Source: an uncultured Oscillospiraceae bacterium
GTDB lineage: Bacteria; Bacillota; Clostridia; Oscillospirales; Oscillospiraceae
Length of the DNA: 7,145 nt
Direction: 5' to 3'
Assembly (NCBI GenBank): GCA_934573945.1
Contig: CAKTMQ010000086.1
Coordinates: 1 to 7,145, forward strand
Within the stretch, counting starts at the first letter, position 1. The number at the start of each line of letters is the position of its first letter. Of the stretch, positions 1 to 4,455 are shown one piece after another. Below the pieces are notes generated by a model. That model searched no databases, was not told the DNA's origin, and saw only the letters and a list, made by a program, of their open reading frames with translations. The translations under genes were made by a program, and so were the position numbers.

Positions 1-153
1 CTTGTGCCGCCCAAGAAGATGAGCCTGGAGCAGTGCCTGGAGTTCCTGGCGGACGACGAGCTGCTGGAGGTCACGCCTAAGAACCTGCGTATCCGCAAGA
101 CCATCCTGAACCACGAGCGCCGCATGAAGGCCCAGCACGGCAAGAAGAACTGA
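1..153 (+). CDS. typA: TypA/BipA ribosome-associated GTPase, C-terminal 50 residues (5' end outside window)
   Basis: Frame 1 is open from the first base to a TGA at 151-153. It encodes the extreme C-terminus of a TypA/BipA translational GTPase. The recognisable family signature is the [20 protein letters not shown] stretch, followed by [13 protein letters not shown] and a basic tail ending in GKKN. In this family the C-terminal domain binds the ribosome, and the protein acts in ribosome assembly and stress or low-temperature growth. The GTPase, domain II and EF-G-like domains lie upstream and cannot be checked, so whether the gene is intact is unknown. A strong intrinsic terminator follows 4 bases after the stop. 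A second, detached copy of the same 153 bp occurs at 950-1102. This copy keeps the family-typical Lys-Lys after PP, so it is probably the functional end. Confidence 0.9.
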   Translation, partial: LVPPKKMSLEQCLEFLADDELLEVTPKNLRIRKTILNHERRMKAQHGKKN

Positions 154-157
154 GTAT

Positions 158-194
158 AAAAGGCAGCCTGTCCGCCGGACAGGCTGCCTTTTTT
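158..194 (+). terminator. Intrinsic terminator after typA
   Basis: A perfect 12-bp stem (162-173 with 177-188, GGCAGCCTGTCC and its complement) encloses a 3-nt loop. Six T residues follow at 189-194. Preceding A residues can extend the stem into the T-tract. It sits just after the typA stop and separates typA from the XRE gene. Confidence 0.93.
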
Positions 195-237
195 CATCAT
201 GTCAACTCTGGTTGCGGCGATTGTAAGCCGCCGTAGG

Positions 238-266
238 TAGACTTTACGTCCCGTTTCTGGTAGAAT
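238..266 (+). promoter_or_regulatory. Probable sigma-A promoter of the XRE gene
   Basis: A -10 box TAGAAT at 261-266 is preceded by TGG at 258-260, giving an extended -10. A weaker -35, TAGACT at 238-243, lies 17 bp upstream. Transcription would start near 273, leaving a leader of about 23 nt. The same TGGTAGAAT string occurs in the promoter at 2176-2204. Confidence 0.6.
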
Positions 267-280
267 AGCAGCAGAAACGG
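251..280. promoter_or_regulatory. Inverted repeat over the -10 box, candidate XRE operator
   Basis: CCGTTTCTG at 251-259 and its exact complement CAGAAACGG at 272-280 are separated by 12 bp containing the -10 box. The left arm lies in the promoter spacer and the right arm at the expected transcription start. Only the right arm would be transcribed, so this reads as a DNA-level operator rather than an RNA hairpin. Its position suits autorepression by the XRE protein encoded just downstream; the binder is inferred. Confidence 0.6.
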
Positions 281-295
281 AAAGGAGAAACGTCT

Positions 296-838
296 ATGAC
301 CTTCGGAGAAAAGCTGCAAGCGCTGCGGAAGGCCAGGGGCTGGAGTCAGGAGGAACTGGCGTCGCAGATCCATGTGTCCCGGCAGGCACTGTCCAAGTGG
401 GAGAGCGGCGGGGCTGTGCCGGATACGGAGAACATTATCGCATTGAGCAGGTTGTTCGGCGTGACCACGGACTATCTGCTGCTGGATGAGGTTCAGGACG
501 CCGGCCCGGCGGCAGCGCCGAGGGCCGCGTGGCCGAAGCCCCGCAAGTATCTGCTGGCCGCCGCGATCGTCGGTGCGGTGGGCGTGGCCGCTGTGCGGTT
601 CATTTGGGTCGCCGTGGCCGCCGCTATGATTGGCGAGTTCGCCTCGGGTGAGATGAGCGACCTGATCTGGGCGGGGGATATGATGGGCGCTTCGATAGCC
701 CCTGTGCTGCAGCGATATACGCTGCTGTCTGTGCTGAACACGGTGTTTACGGTGCTGCTGGCGGTAGGCGGCATAGGAACGATCTTTTACTACCCTATCC
801 TGCGATTGTGGGAAAAGTACGGGAAAAGGGGAACATGA
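296..838 (+). CDS. XRE-family HTH protein with two C-terminal membrane segments
   Basis: This 180-residue protein begins with a Cro/C1-type helix-turn-helix domain (about residues 4-62). SQEELASQIHVSRQALSKWE at 17-36 is the recognition core, with the family-typical QALSKWE. A linker rich in Ala and Pro (about 66-84) leads to two hydrophobic segments at about 85-112 and 142-167. The last residues are basic. The layout is that of the membrane-anchored XRE regulators common in Firmicutes, which often sense membrane or small-molecule signals; no ligand can be read here. The ATG at 296 is preceded by AGGAG at 283-287, an 8-nt spacing. The promoter contains a perfect inverted repeat suggesting autoregulation. 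It is the only convincing gene between the two copies of the typA 3' end, so it may have arrived with that rearrangement. Its targets are unknown. Confidence 0.85.
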   Translation: MTFGEKLQALRKARGWSQEELASQIHVSRQALSKWESGGAVPDTENIIALSRLFGVTTDYLLLDEVQDAGPAAAPRAAWPKPRKYLLAAAIVGAVGVAAVRFIWVAVAAAMIGEFASGEMSDLIWAGDMMGASIAPVLQRYTLLSVLNTVFTVLLAVGGIGTIFYYPILRLWEKYGKRGT

Positions 839-949
839 CGGTTTACATAACGTGTGCATTCTGCCCCAAAGCCATTTCCATTTCACGCCCGGTTGAAGTC
901 CGGCGGGTTTACCAACCTGACCTGCGGCGTGGTGGGTCACGCGCTGCGT
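839..949. other. Junction segment between the XRE gene and the typA fragment
   Basis: These 111 bases hold no gene I can support. In the frame of the typA copy the sequence is open back to a GTG at 854, but no Shine-Dalgarno precedes it and residues before about 941 do not clearly match TypA. A weak length-compatible match (FTN in place of the TypA LTN about ten residues before ALRLVPP) suggests the homology may continue in degraded form to about 909. A second frame starts at an ATG at 835 overlapping the XRE stop as ATGA, but it runs out of frame through the typA copy. The rearrangement junction should lie in this segment. Confidence 0.5.
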
Positions 950-1102
950 CTTGTACCGCCCTGGAAGATGAGCATGGAGCAGTGTTTGGAGTTCCTGGCG
1001 GACGACGAGCTGCTGGAGGTCACGCCCAAGAACCTGCGTATCCGCAAGACCATCCTGAACCACGAGCGGCGGATGAAGGCTCAGCACGGCAAGAAGAACT
1101 GA
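950..1102 (+). pseudogene. Detached duplicate of the typA 3' end
   Basis: This stretch repeats the last 153 bp of typA, including the stop codon, with 10 substitutions and no indels (143/153 identical). Nine codons differ: seven changes are silent, and two alter residues (Lys to Trp after PP, Leu to Met four codons later). Upstream, ALR at 941-949 also fits TypA, after which similarity fades. No GTPase domains, no convincing start and no Shine-Dalgarno are attached, so a functional TypA cannot be made from it. The reading frame is nevertheless intact from 854 as an 82-residue ORF. Because the terminator shared with the convergent lysR gene follows this copy, I infer that this is the original chromosomal typA end, displaced when the XRE segment was inserted. 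A translated small TypA-C-domain protein is possible but unsupported. Confidence 0.85.
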
Positions 1103-1123
1103 GCGAATAAAGCAAAAAAAGAG

Positions 1124-1151
1124 AAGCCCTCTGCCAAGCAGAGGGCTTTTT
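1124..1151. terminator. Bidirectional terminator between the typA copy and lysR gene
   Basis: A stem AGCCCTCTGC (1125-1134) pairs perfectly with 1138-1147 around a CAA loop. T residues follow on the plus strand (1148-1151). On the minus strand the run of seven A at 1114-1120 gives a T-tract after GAGAAG, so it can stop the convergent lysR transcript as well. Confidence 0.9.
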
Positions 1152-1176
1152 AATGCAATTGTTTCTGGCTGCTCCT

Positions 1177-2085
1177 TTACACCGAGGGAATGTCCTTGTG
1201 CATCACGCTCTGGCGGATGTAGTCGGCAAACCGCTGTGCCGCCGCTGTCTGGGGCACGCCCCGGAGCAGACACATATCCACGCTGCGGGGCGGGATGTCG
1301 AAGGCGGTCTCCAGCTTCCGCAGCCGCCCGCTGTCCAGATCCCGGCGGACGAACTCCTCCGTGACCCCGGCCACGCCGAAGCCGATGGCCGCCAGATCCA
1401 CCAGCAGACTCCGGGCGCCCAGCTCGATCTCCGGGTTCAGCCGCAGGCCGTTCTGCAGGAAGTACTTCTCCAGATACAGCCGGGAGCTGGCCTTGCGCTC
1501 CAGCAGGATCAGCGGGAAGTCCGCGATCTCCGCCAGCGTGTGCAGGTGCTCAAAGTTGCAGGGATATTCCGGGCTGGCCACGAAGATGGAGTGGGTGGCA
1601 AAGCAGGGCACGATTTCGAAATTGCCGTCGCCGGGTGTGCTGGCGAAGGCGATGTCCACCTTGCCGGACTGGAGCAGTCCCAGCACCTTGTGGCTGCGGC
1701 CGGAGATGATCTGGATGTGGATGGCGGGATACTGCCGGTGGAAGTTGTCCAGATAGGGCAGCAGGAACTGGCTGGTAACGGTGTCGGAGGCACCGATGGT
1801 CAGGTGTCCCATCTGCAGCTCCCGGGTCTGGCTCAGCTTGGCCTCGCCGGTCTCCAGCAGGCCGATGGCGCTGCGCACGTACTCATACAGCAGCTTGCCG
1901 TCCGGCGTCAGCGTCACGCCCCGGCTGTTGCGGGCGAACAGGCGGGTCTGCAGGTCGGTCTCCAGCTGCTTGATGGACTGGCTGACGGCGGACTGGCTGA
2001 TATACAGCACCTGTGCCGCGGCGGTGATGTTCCCCGCCTCCGCCACCTCCTTGAATACCTTGTAAAGCTCCAGCTTAACGGCCAT
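1177..2085 (-). CDS. LysR-type transcriptional regulator
   Basis: This complete 302-residue LysR-family protein has the usual family length of about 300. The N-terminal winged HTH spans about residues 4-63, with ITAAAQVLYISQSAVSQSIK at 20-39 as the helix-turn-helix and RLFARNSRGVTLTPDG (48-63) as the wing. The linker helix covers about 64-90. The periplasmic-binding-like effector domain runs from about 91 to 296. The effector is not identifiable from sequence alone, though the general form resembles CysB/CysL/CbbR-like regulators. The ATG is preceded on the minus strand by AAGGA (complement of 2093-2097) at 7 nt spacing. The gene is divergent from a four-gene run ending in rimM-trmD, across a region with a symmetric T-N11-A element. 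The usual LysR arrangement therefore makes that run, and its own gene, the likely targets. It ends at a bidirectional terminator. Confidence 0.93.
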   Translation of the reverse strand: MAVKLELYKVFKEVAEAGNITAAAQVLYISQSAVSQSIKQLETDLQTRLFARNSRGVTLTPDGKLLYEYVRSAIGLLETGEAKLSQTRELQMGHLTIGASDTVTSQFLLPYLDNFHRQYPAIHIQIISGRSHKVLGLLQSGKVDIAFASTPGDGNFEIVPCFATHSIFVASPEYPCNFEHLHTLAEIADFPLILLERKASSRLYLEKYFLQNGLRLNPEIELGARSLLVDLAAIGFGVAGVTEEFVRRDLDSGRLRKLETAFDIPPRSVDMCLLRGVPQTAAAQRFADYIRQSVMHKDIPSV

Positions 2086-2109
2086 ATGATCATCCTTTCA
2101 TAAGTGCAC

Positions 2110-2134
2110 GTGATATATGAAAATAAAATATCGC
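2110..2134. promoter_or_regulatory. LysR-box candidate, GATAT-N11-ATATC
   Basis: GATAT at 2112-2116 and ATATC at 2128-2132 form a perfect inverted repeat spaced by exactly 11 bp. It contains the classical T-N11-A signature of LysR-type regulator sites. Skipping one mismatch, G2110 and C2134 also pair. The element lies at the predicted start of lysR transcription and roughly 90 bp upstream of the predicted start of the divergent operon. Such a site fits autorepression plus divergent control. Binding is inferred. Confidence 0.55.
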
Positions 2135-2139
2135 AAATA

Positions 2140-2168
2140 ATTATACCAAATGCGGCGGCAAATGCAAG
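2140..2168 (-). promoter_or_regulatory. Probable promoter of the lysR gene
   Basis: On the minus strand a consensus TATAAT (complement of 2140-2145) is preceded by TGG (complement of 2146-2148), making an extended -10. The -35 region around 2162-2168 is poor (TTGCAT at 16 bp spacing). The start would fall near 2133, so the LysR-box candidate overlaps it. Confidence 0.55.
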
Positions 2169-2175
2169 CCCCAAT

Positions 2176-2204
2176 TTGACCTTTTACCGGCCTTGTGGTA
2201 GAAT
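2176..2204 (+). promoter_or_regulatory. Promoter of the membrane-protein/rimM/trmD operon
   Basis: TTGACC (2176-2181) and TAGAAT (2199-2204) are spaced by 17 bp, with TGG directly before the -10 (extended -10). The expected start near 2211 gives a leader of about 22 nt before the ATG at 2233. It is the best promoter in the window. No other convincing promoter is seen before rimM. Confidence 0.75.
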
Positions 2205-2232
2205 AAAACGATCAAACAGATGAGGTGAGGGT

Positions 2233-2757
2233 ATGCAGCAGATCAAACGGGCATGGAACAATCAGGACGCAGCCAACAAGGTGATCCTGATCAGCGGTGT
2301 GGCGCTGGCCATCTTCTGCCTGGTGATGGGCAAGGGATTGTACGGACTGGTGTTCATCGTGCTGATGTTTGCGTTCATGACGGCGCACAGCGGCCAGCGC
2401 ACCAAGCGGCTGCGCCGCCTGTACGGTGGGATGTACTTCCATATGCCGGACGGCGAGGCGGTGCCCATGAGCTTTGAGCAGGTGACCACCGAGTACGTCA
2501 AGGGGCAGCAGGGCAAGTATGCCGACCGGCGGGTGTCGCTGTGGTTCCCCTACTGGCGCATCAACGAGGACGGCCTGCTGGATACGGGCTTCGGGCTGGA
2601 GATCGACCTGACGGGCTATGACGATCCCGACGGGCTGCTGCCCCGGTTGAAGAAGGGCGACTTCGTCTATGTGACCGGCTGCATCTGCGCCAGGCGGAAG
2701 GATTACTTCTGCGTGGATCGGGTGGAGGAGATCCGGCAGCAGGAGACGCGGCCATGA
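2233..2757 (+). CDS. Small membrane-anchored protein of unknown function
   Basis: I do not recognise this 174-residue protein. After a short polar N-terminus it has two closely spaced hydrophobic segments (about 17-33 and 36-51) forming a hairpin anchor. A basic stretch RTKRLRRLY (56-64) suggests that the remaining 110 residues are cytoplasmic. That soluble part has alternating hydrophobic strands and ends with KKGDFVYVTGCICARRKDYF (140-159). This pattern resembles the last strands of a small beta-barrel such as an OB fold, but that is only an impression. The ATG is preceded by GAGG at 2222-2225, 7 nt away, and lies about 22 nt after a strong promoter. The gene overlaps the next by 4 bp (ATGA), so the two membrane proteins are probably translationally coupled and may act together. 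Confidence 0.8.
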   Translation: MQQIKRAWNNQDAANKVILISGVALAIFCLVMGKGLYGLVFIVLMFAFMTAHSGQRTKRLRRLYGGMYFHMPDGEAVPMSFEQVTTEYVKGQQGKYADRRVSLWFPYWRINEDGLLDTGFGLEIDLTGYDDPDGLLPRLKKGDFVYVTGCICARRKDYFCVDRVEEIRQQETRP

Positions 2758-3080
2758 GACACGAACGGAAGGATCTGCTGTCGTTTATCCACGGTGTGGT
2801 GAATCTGGTCTGGCCGGTGTTTGCCTACGATCTGGCGGAGCTGGCGTCACTGATCATCGGCGGCTACAGCTGGGCGACTATGGTGCCGTCCACGATCATG
2901 CTGATCCTGCCCATCGTGTCGGACGTAGCGGCTATCGTGGTGGCCGGCGTGCGGTATTACCGGCGGCAGAGCCTGCTGGCGCTGATGGGGCTGATCTTCT
3001 CCATTGCGGCGCTGGCGCTGTACTATATTTTGCGGACGATGCTGCATTTCTCACTGGGATGGCTGGAGCCGGTGTTCTGA
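2754..3080 (+). CDS. Small multi-pass membrane protein of unknown function
   Basis: This 108-residue, mostly hydrophobic protein is not recognisable as a known family. Hydrophobic segments lie at about 10-36, 43-66 and 73-93. The basic YYRRQ (68-72) separates the second and third, and a charged N-terminus (MRHERKD) leads in. The start ATG overlaps the previous stop (ATGA at 2754-2757), and AGGAG at 2741-2745 sits 8 nt upstream, so the start is well supported. The stop lies 20 bp before rimM. Co-transcription with rimM-trmD is likely, but nothing in the sequence ties it to RNA processing. It may be a partner of the preceding membrane protein. Confidence 0.8.
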   Translation: MRHERKDLLSFIHGVVNLVWPVFAYDLAELASLIIGGYSWATMVPSTIMLILPIVSDVAAIVVAGVRYYRRQSLLALMGLIFSIAALALYYILRTMLHFSLGWLEPVF

Positions 3081-3100
3081 GAGGCGGCGGAAAGGGCTAT

Positions 3101-3607
3101 ATGAAACAGGAACTGATCCCCGTGGGCACCATTGTGAACGCCCACGGCATCCGCGGCGAGGTGAAGCTGAACCCGGTGGGCTTCGACCCGGCCTTTTTGG
3201 CGGAATTTGACCGGCTGTGCATCGGCGGCCGGGAGACGGAGGTGCTCTCCGCCCGGGTGCACAAGTCGGTGGTGCTGCTGACGCTGCCCGGCATCACGGA
3301 CATGGACGGGGCGCTTGCGCTGAAGGGCAAGCCGGTGTCCATCTACGCCGGGGACGTGGAGCTGCCGGAGGGCGAGTACTTCGACGTGGAGCTGGAGGGC
3401 TGCACCGTGGTGGATGACGCCAACGGCGAGGAGCTGGGCAAGCTGACGCGTGTGCTGCACTATCCGGCGCACAAGGTCTACGAGGTGCGGGGCGCGCGGG
3501 AGTATCTGATCCCCGCCGTGCCCGGCGTGTTCATCGCCTCCGTGGATGTGGAGGCGGGGGTGGTGCGGGTGCACCGGATGAAAGGACTGGCCACCGATGA
3601 GAATTGA
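3101..3607 (+). CDS. rimM: Ribosome maturation factor RimM
   Basis: This 168-residue RimM is of normal family length. The N-terminal RimM beta-barrel (about 7-85) opens with the diagnostic VGTIVNAHGIRGEVKLNP (8-25). The C-terminal PRC barrel (about 91-163) begins at LPEGEYF and includes the GCTVVD, KVYEV and LIPAVPGVF motifs. RimM binds ribosomal protein S19 in the 30S head and is needed for late 16S rRNA maturation. I start at the ATG at 3101, which has an AAAGGG-type ribosome site just upstream at a short spacing (about 4 nt). An in-frame ATG at 3059 would add 14 residues foreign to the family, has no ribosome site and lies inside the upstream gene. The 3' end overlaps trmD by 11 bp. The usual upstream genes rpsP and the KH-domain gene are replaced here by two membrane proteins. 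Confidence 0.96.
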   Translation: MKQELIPVGTIVNAHGIRGEVKLNPVGFDPAFLAEFDRLCIGGRETEVLSARVHKSVVLLTLPGITDMDGALALKGKPVSIYAGDVELPEGEYFDVELEGCTVVDDANGEELGKLTRVLHYPAHKVYEVRGAREYLIPAVPGVFIASVDVEAGVVRVHRMKGLATDEN

Positions 3608-4379
3608 CATCATGACCCTCTTTCCCGACGCCATCCGCGCCATGATGGATCAGTCCATCATCGGCCGGGCGCAGGAGCGGGGCTATATCACCATCGCCAC
3701 CCACCAGATCCGGGACTACACCACCAACAAGCAGATGCAGGTGGACGACTACCCCTACGGCGGCGGCCGGGGCGCGGTGATGCAGGCCGATCCCCTGTAC
3801 CGCTGCTGGCAGCATATCTGCGACGAGGCGGGGCAGCGGGTACACACCATCTATATGTCCCCCTGCGGCCGCACCTTTGACCAGCAGGTAGCGCGGGAGC
3901 TGAAGGCGTCCTATGACCATCTGATCCTGGTGTGCGGCCACTATGAGGGCGTGGACGAGCGGTTTCTGGAGGAGTGCGTGGACGAGGAGCTGTCCTTGGG
4001 CGACTTTGTGCTGACCGGCGGCGAGATCCCCGCCATGGCGGTGGCGGACTGCCTGTGCCGCATGGTGCCGGGCGTGCTGCCGGAGGAGAGCTGCTACACC
4101 GAGGAGAGCCACTGGGACGGCCTGCTGGAGTACCCCCAGTACTCCCGCCCGGAGGAGTGGCATGGCCGGAAGGTACCGGCGGTGCTGCTCAGCGGACACC
4201 ACGGCAATGTGGCGGACTGGCGGAAGAAGGAGAGCTACAAGCGCACCATGCAGCGCCGTCCGGATCTGTTTGCCCGGTTCGACGAGGGCAAGCTGACCAC
4301 CAAGCACGACCGCAAGGTGCTGGCGGAGGCGAAGGCGGAGTTCGCCGCCATGCAGGCGCAAACGCCGGAAGAGACATAA
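3597..4379 (+). CDS. trmD: tRNA (guanine37-N1)-methyltransferase TrmD
   Basis: TrmD is a SPOUT-fold enzyme that uses S-adenosylmethionine to methylate G37 next to the anticodon, preventing +1 frameshifting. This 260-residue protein has every hallmark: MRIDIMTLFP at the N-terminus, DYPYGGGRGAVMQ (51-63), VCGHYEGVDER (112-122), SLGDFVLTGGE (133-143), LEYPQYSRP (177-185) and VLLSGHH (196-202). The cofactor trefoil knot is formed by the middle motifs. By alignment with E. coli, Arg155 and Asp174 occupy the positions of catalytic Arg154 and Asp169. The start ATG overlaps the end of rimM by 11 bp, with AAAGGA at 3581-3586 as its ribosome site. Length is slightly above the common 240-255, from a short C-terminal tail. 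Unlike the usual order, no rplS follows; a terminator does. Confidence 0.97.
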   Translation: MRIDIMTLFPDAIRAMMDQSIIGRAQERGYITIATHQIRDYTTNKQMQVDDYPYGGGRGAVMQADPLYRCWQHICDEAGQRVHTIYMSPCGRTFDQQVARELKASYDHLILVCGHYEGVDERFLEECVDEELSLGDFVLTGGEIPAMAVADCLCRMVPGVLPEESCYTEESHWDGLLEYPQYSRPEEWHGRKVPAVLLSGHHGNVADWRKKESYKRTMQRRPDLFARFDEGKLTTKHDRKVLAEAKAEFAAMQAQTPEET

Positions 4380-4395
4380 AGACATAAAACGTATA

Positions 4396-4436
4396 AAAAG
4401 AGGAGGCCATCCAACGGATGGTCTCCTCTTTTGTTA
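4396..4436. terminator. Bidirectional terminator between trmD and pheT
   Basis: A 17-bp stem (4396-4412 with 4416-4432, one G-T wobble) encloses the loop AAC. A-rich sequence on the left and T-rich sequence on the right provide U-tracts on both strands. It lies 17 bp after the trmD stop and about 20 bp after the convergent pheT stop. Confidence 0.92.
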
Positions 4437-4455
4437 TTTTCTTCCTGTATGGTTT

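Larger units (their letters stand above)
1..1103. repeat. Direct repeats of the typA end (1-154 and 950-1103) bracketing the XRE gene
   Basis: The two repeats are in the same orientation, about 93% identical and 949 bp apart. Identity stops abruptly just after the TGAG at the stop codon. The left limit of the repeat is unknown because copy 1 begins at the window edge. The 795 bp in between contain one terminator, one promoter with operator, and the XRE gene. No recombinase gene is present in the segment. Confidence 0.85.

Noticed and set aside
214..231. Short inverted repeat GCGGC-N8-GCCGC upstream of the XRE promoter
   Set aside because: Five-base arms of pure G and C are common by chance in this GC-rich sequence, and it has no meaningful position relative to the promoter.
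197..1273. 358-codon minus-strand open frame across the XRE gene and typA copy
   Set aside because: It runs through a terminator, a promoter and two genes on the other strand, and its translation has no domain-like pattern.
1153..2103. 316-codon plus-strand open frame opposite the lysR gene
   Set aside because: It is a shadow of a complete LysR regulator that has its own start site and ribosome-binding sequence. It also begins inside the terminator region.
3059..3100. Upstream ATG giving RimM 14 extra residues
   Set aside because: It lies within the preceding gene, has no ribosome site, and the added residues are not part of the RimM family. The ATG at 3101 directly precedes the conserved start.
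3531..4385. 284-codon minus-strand open frame opposite trmD
   Set aside because: It is the antisense shadow of trmD, and its translation is compositionally biased towards Ala, His, Leu and Arg.
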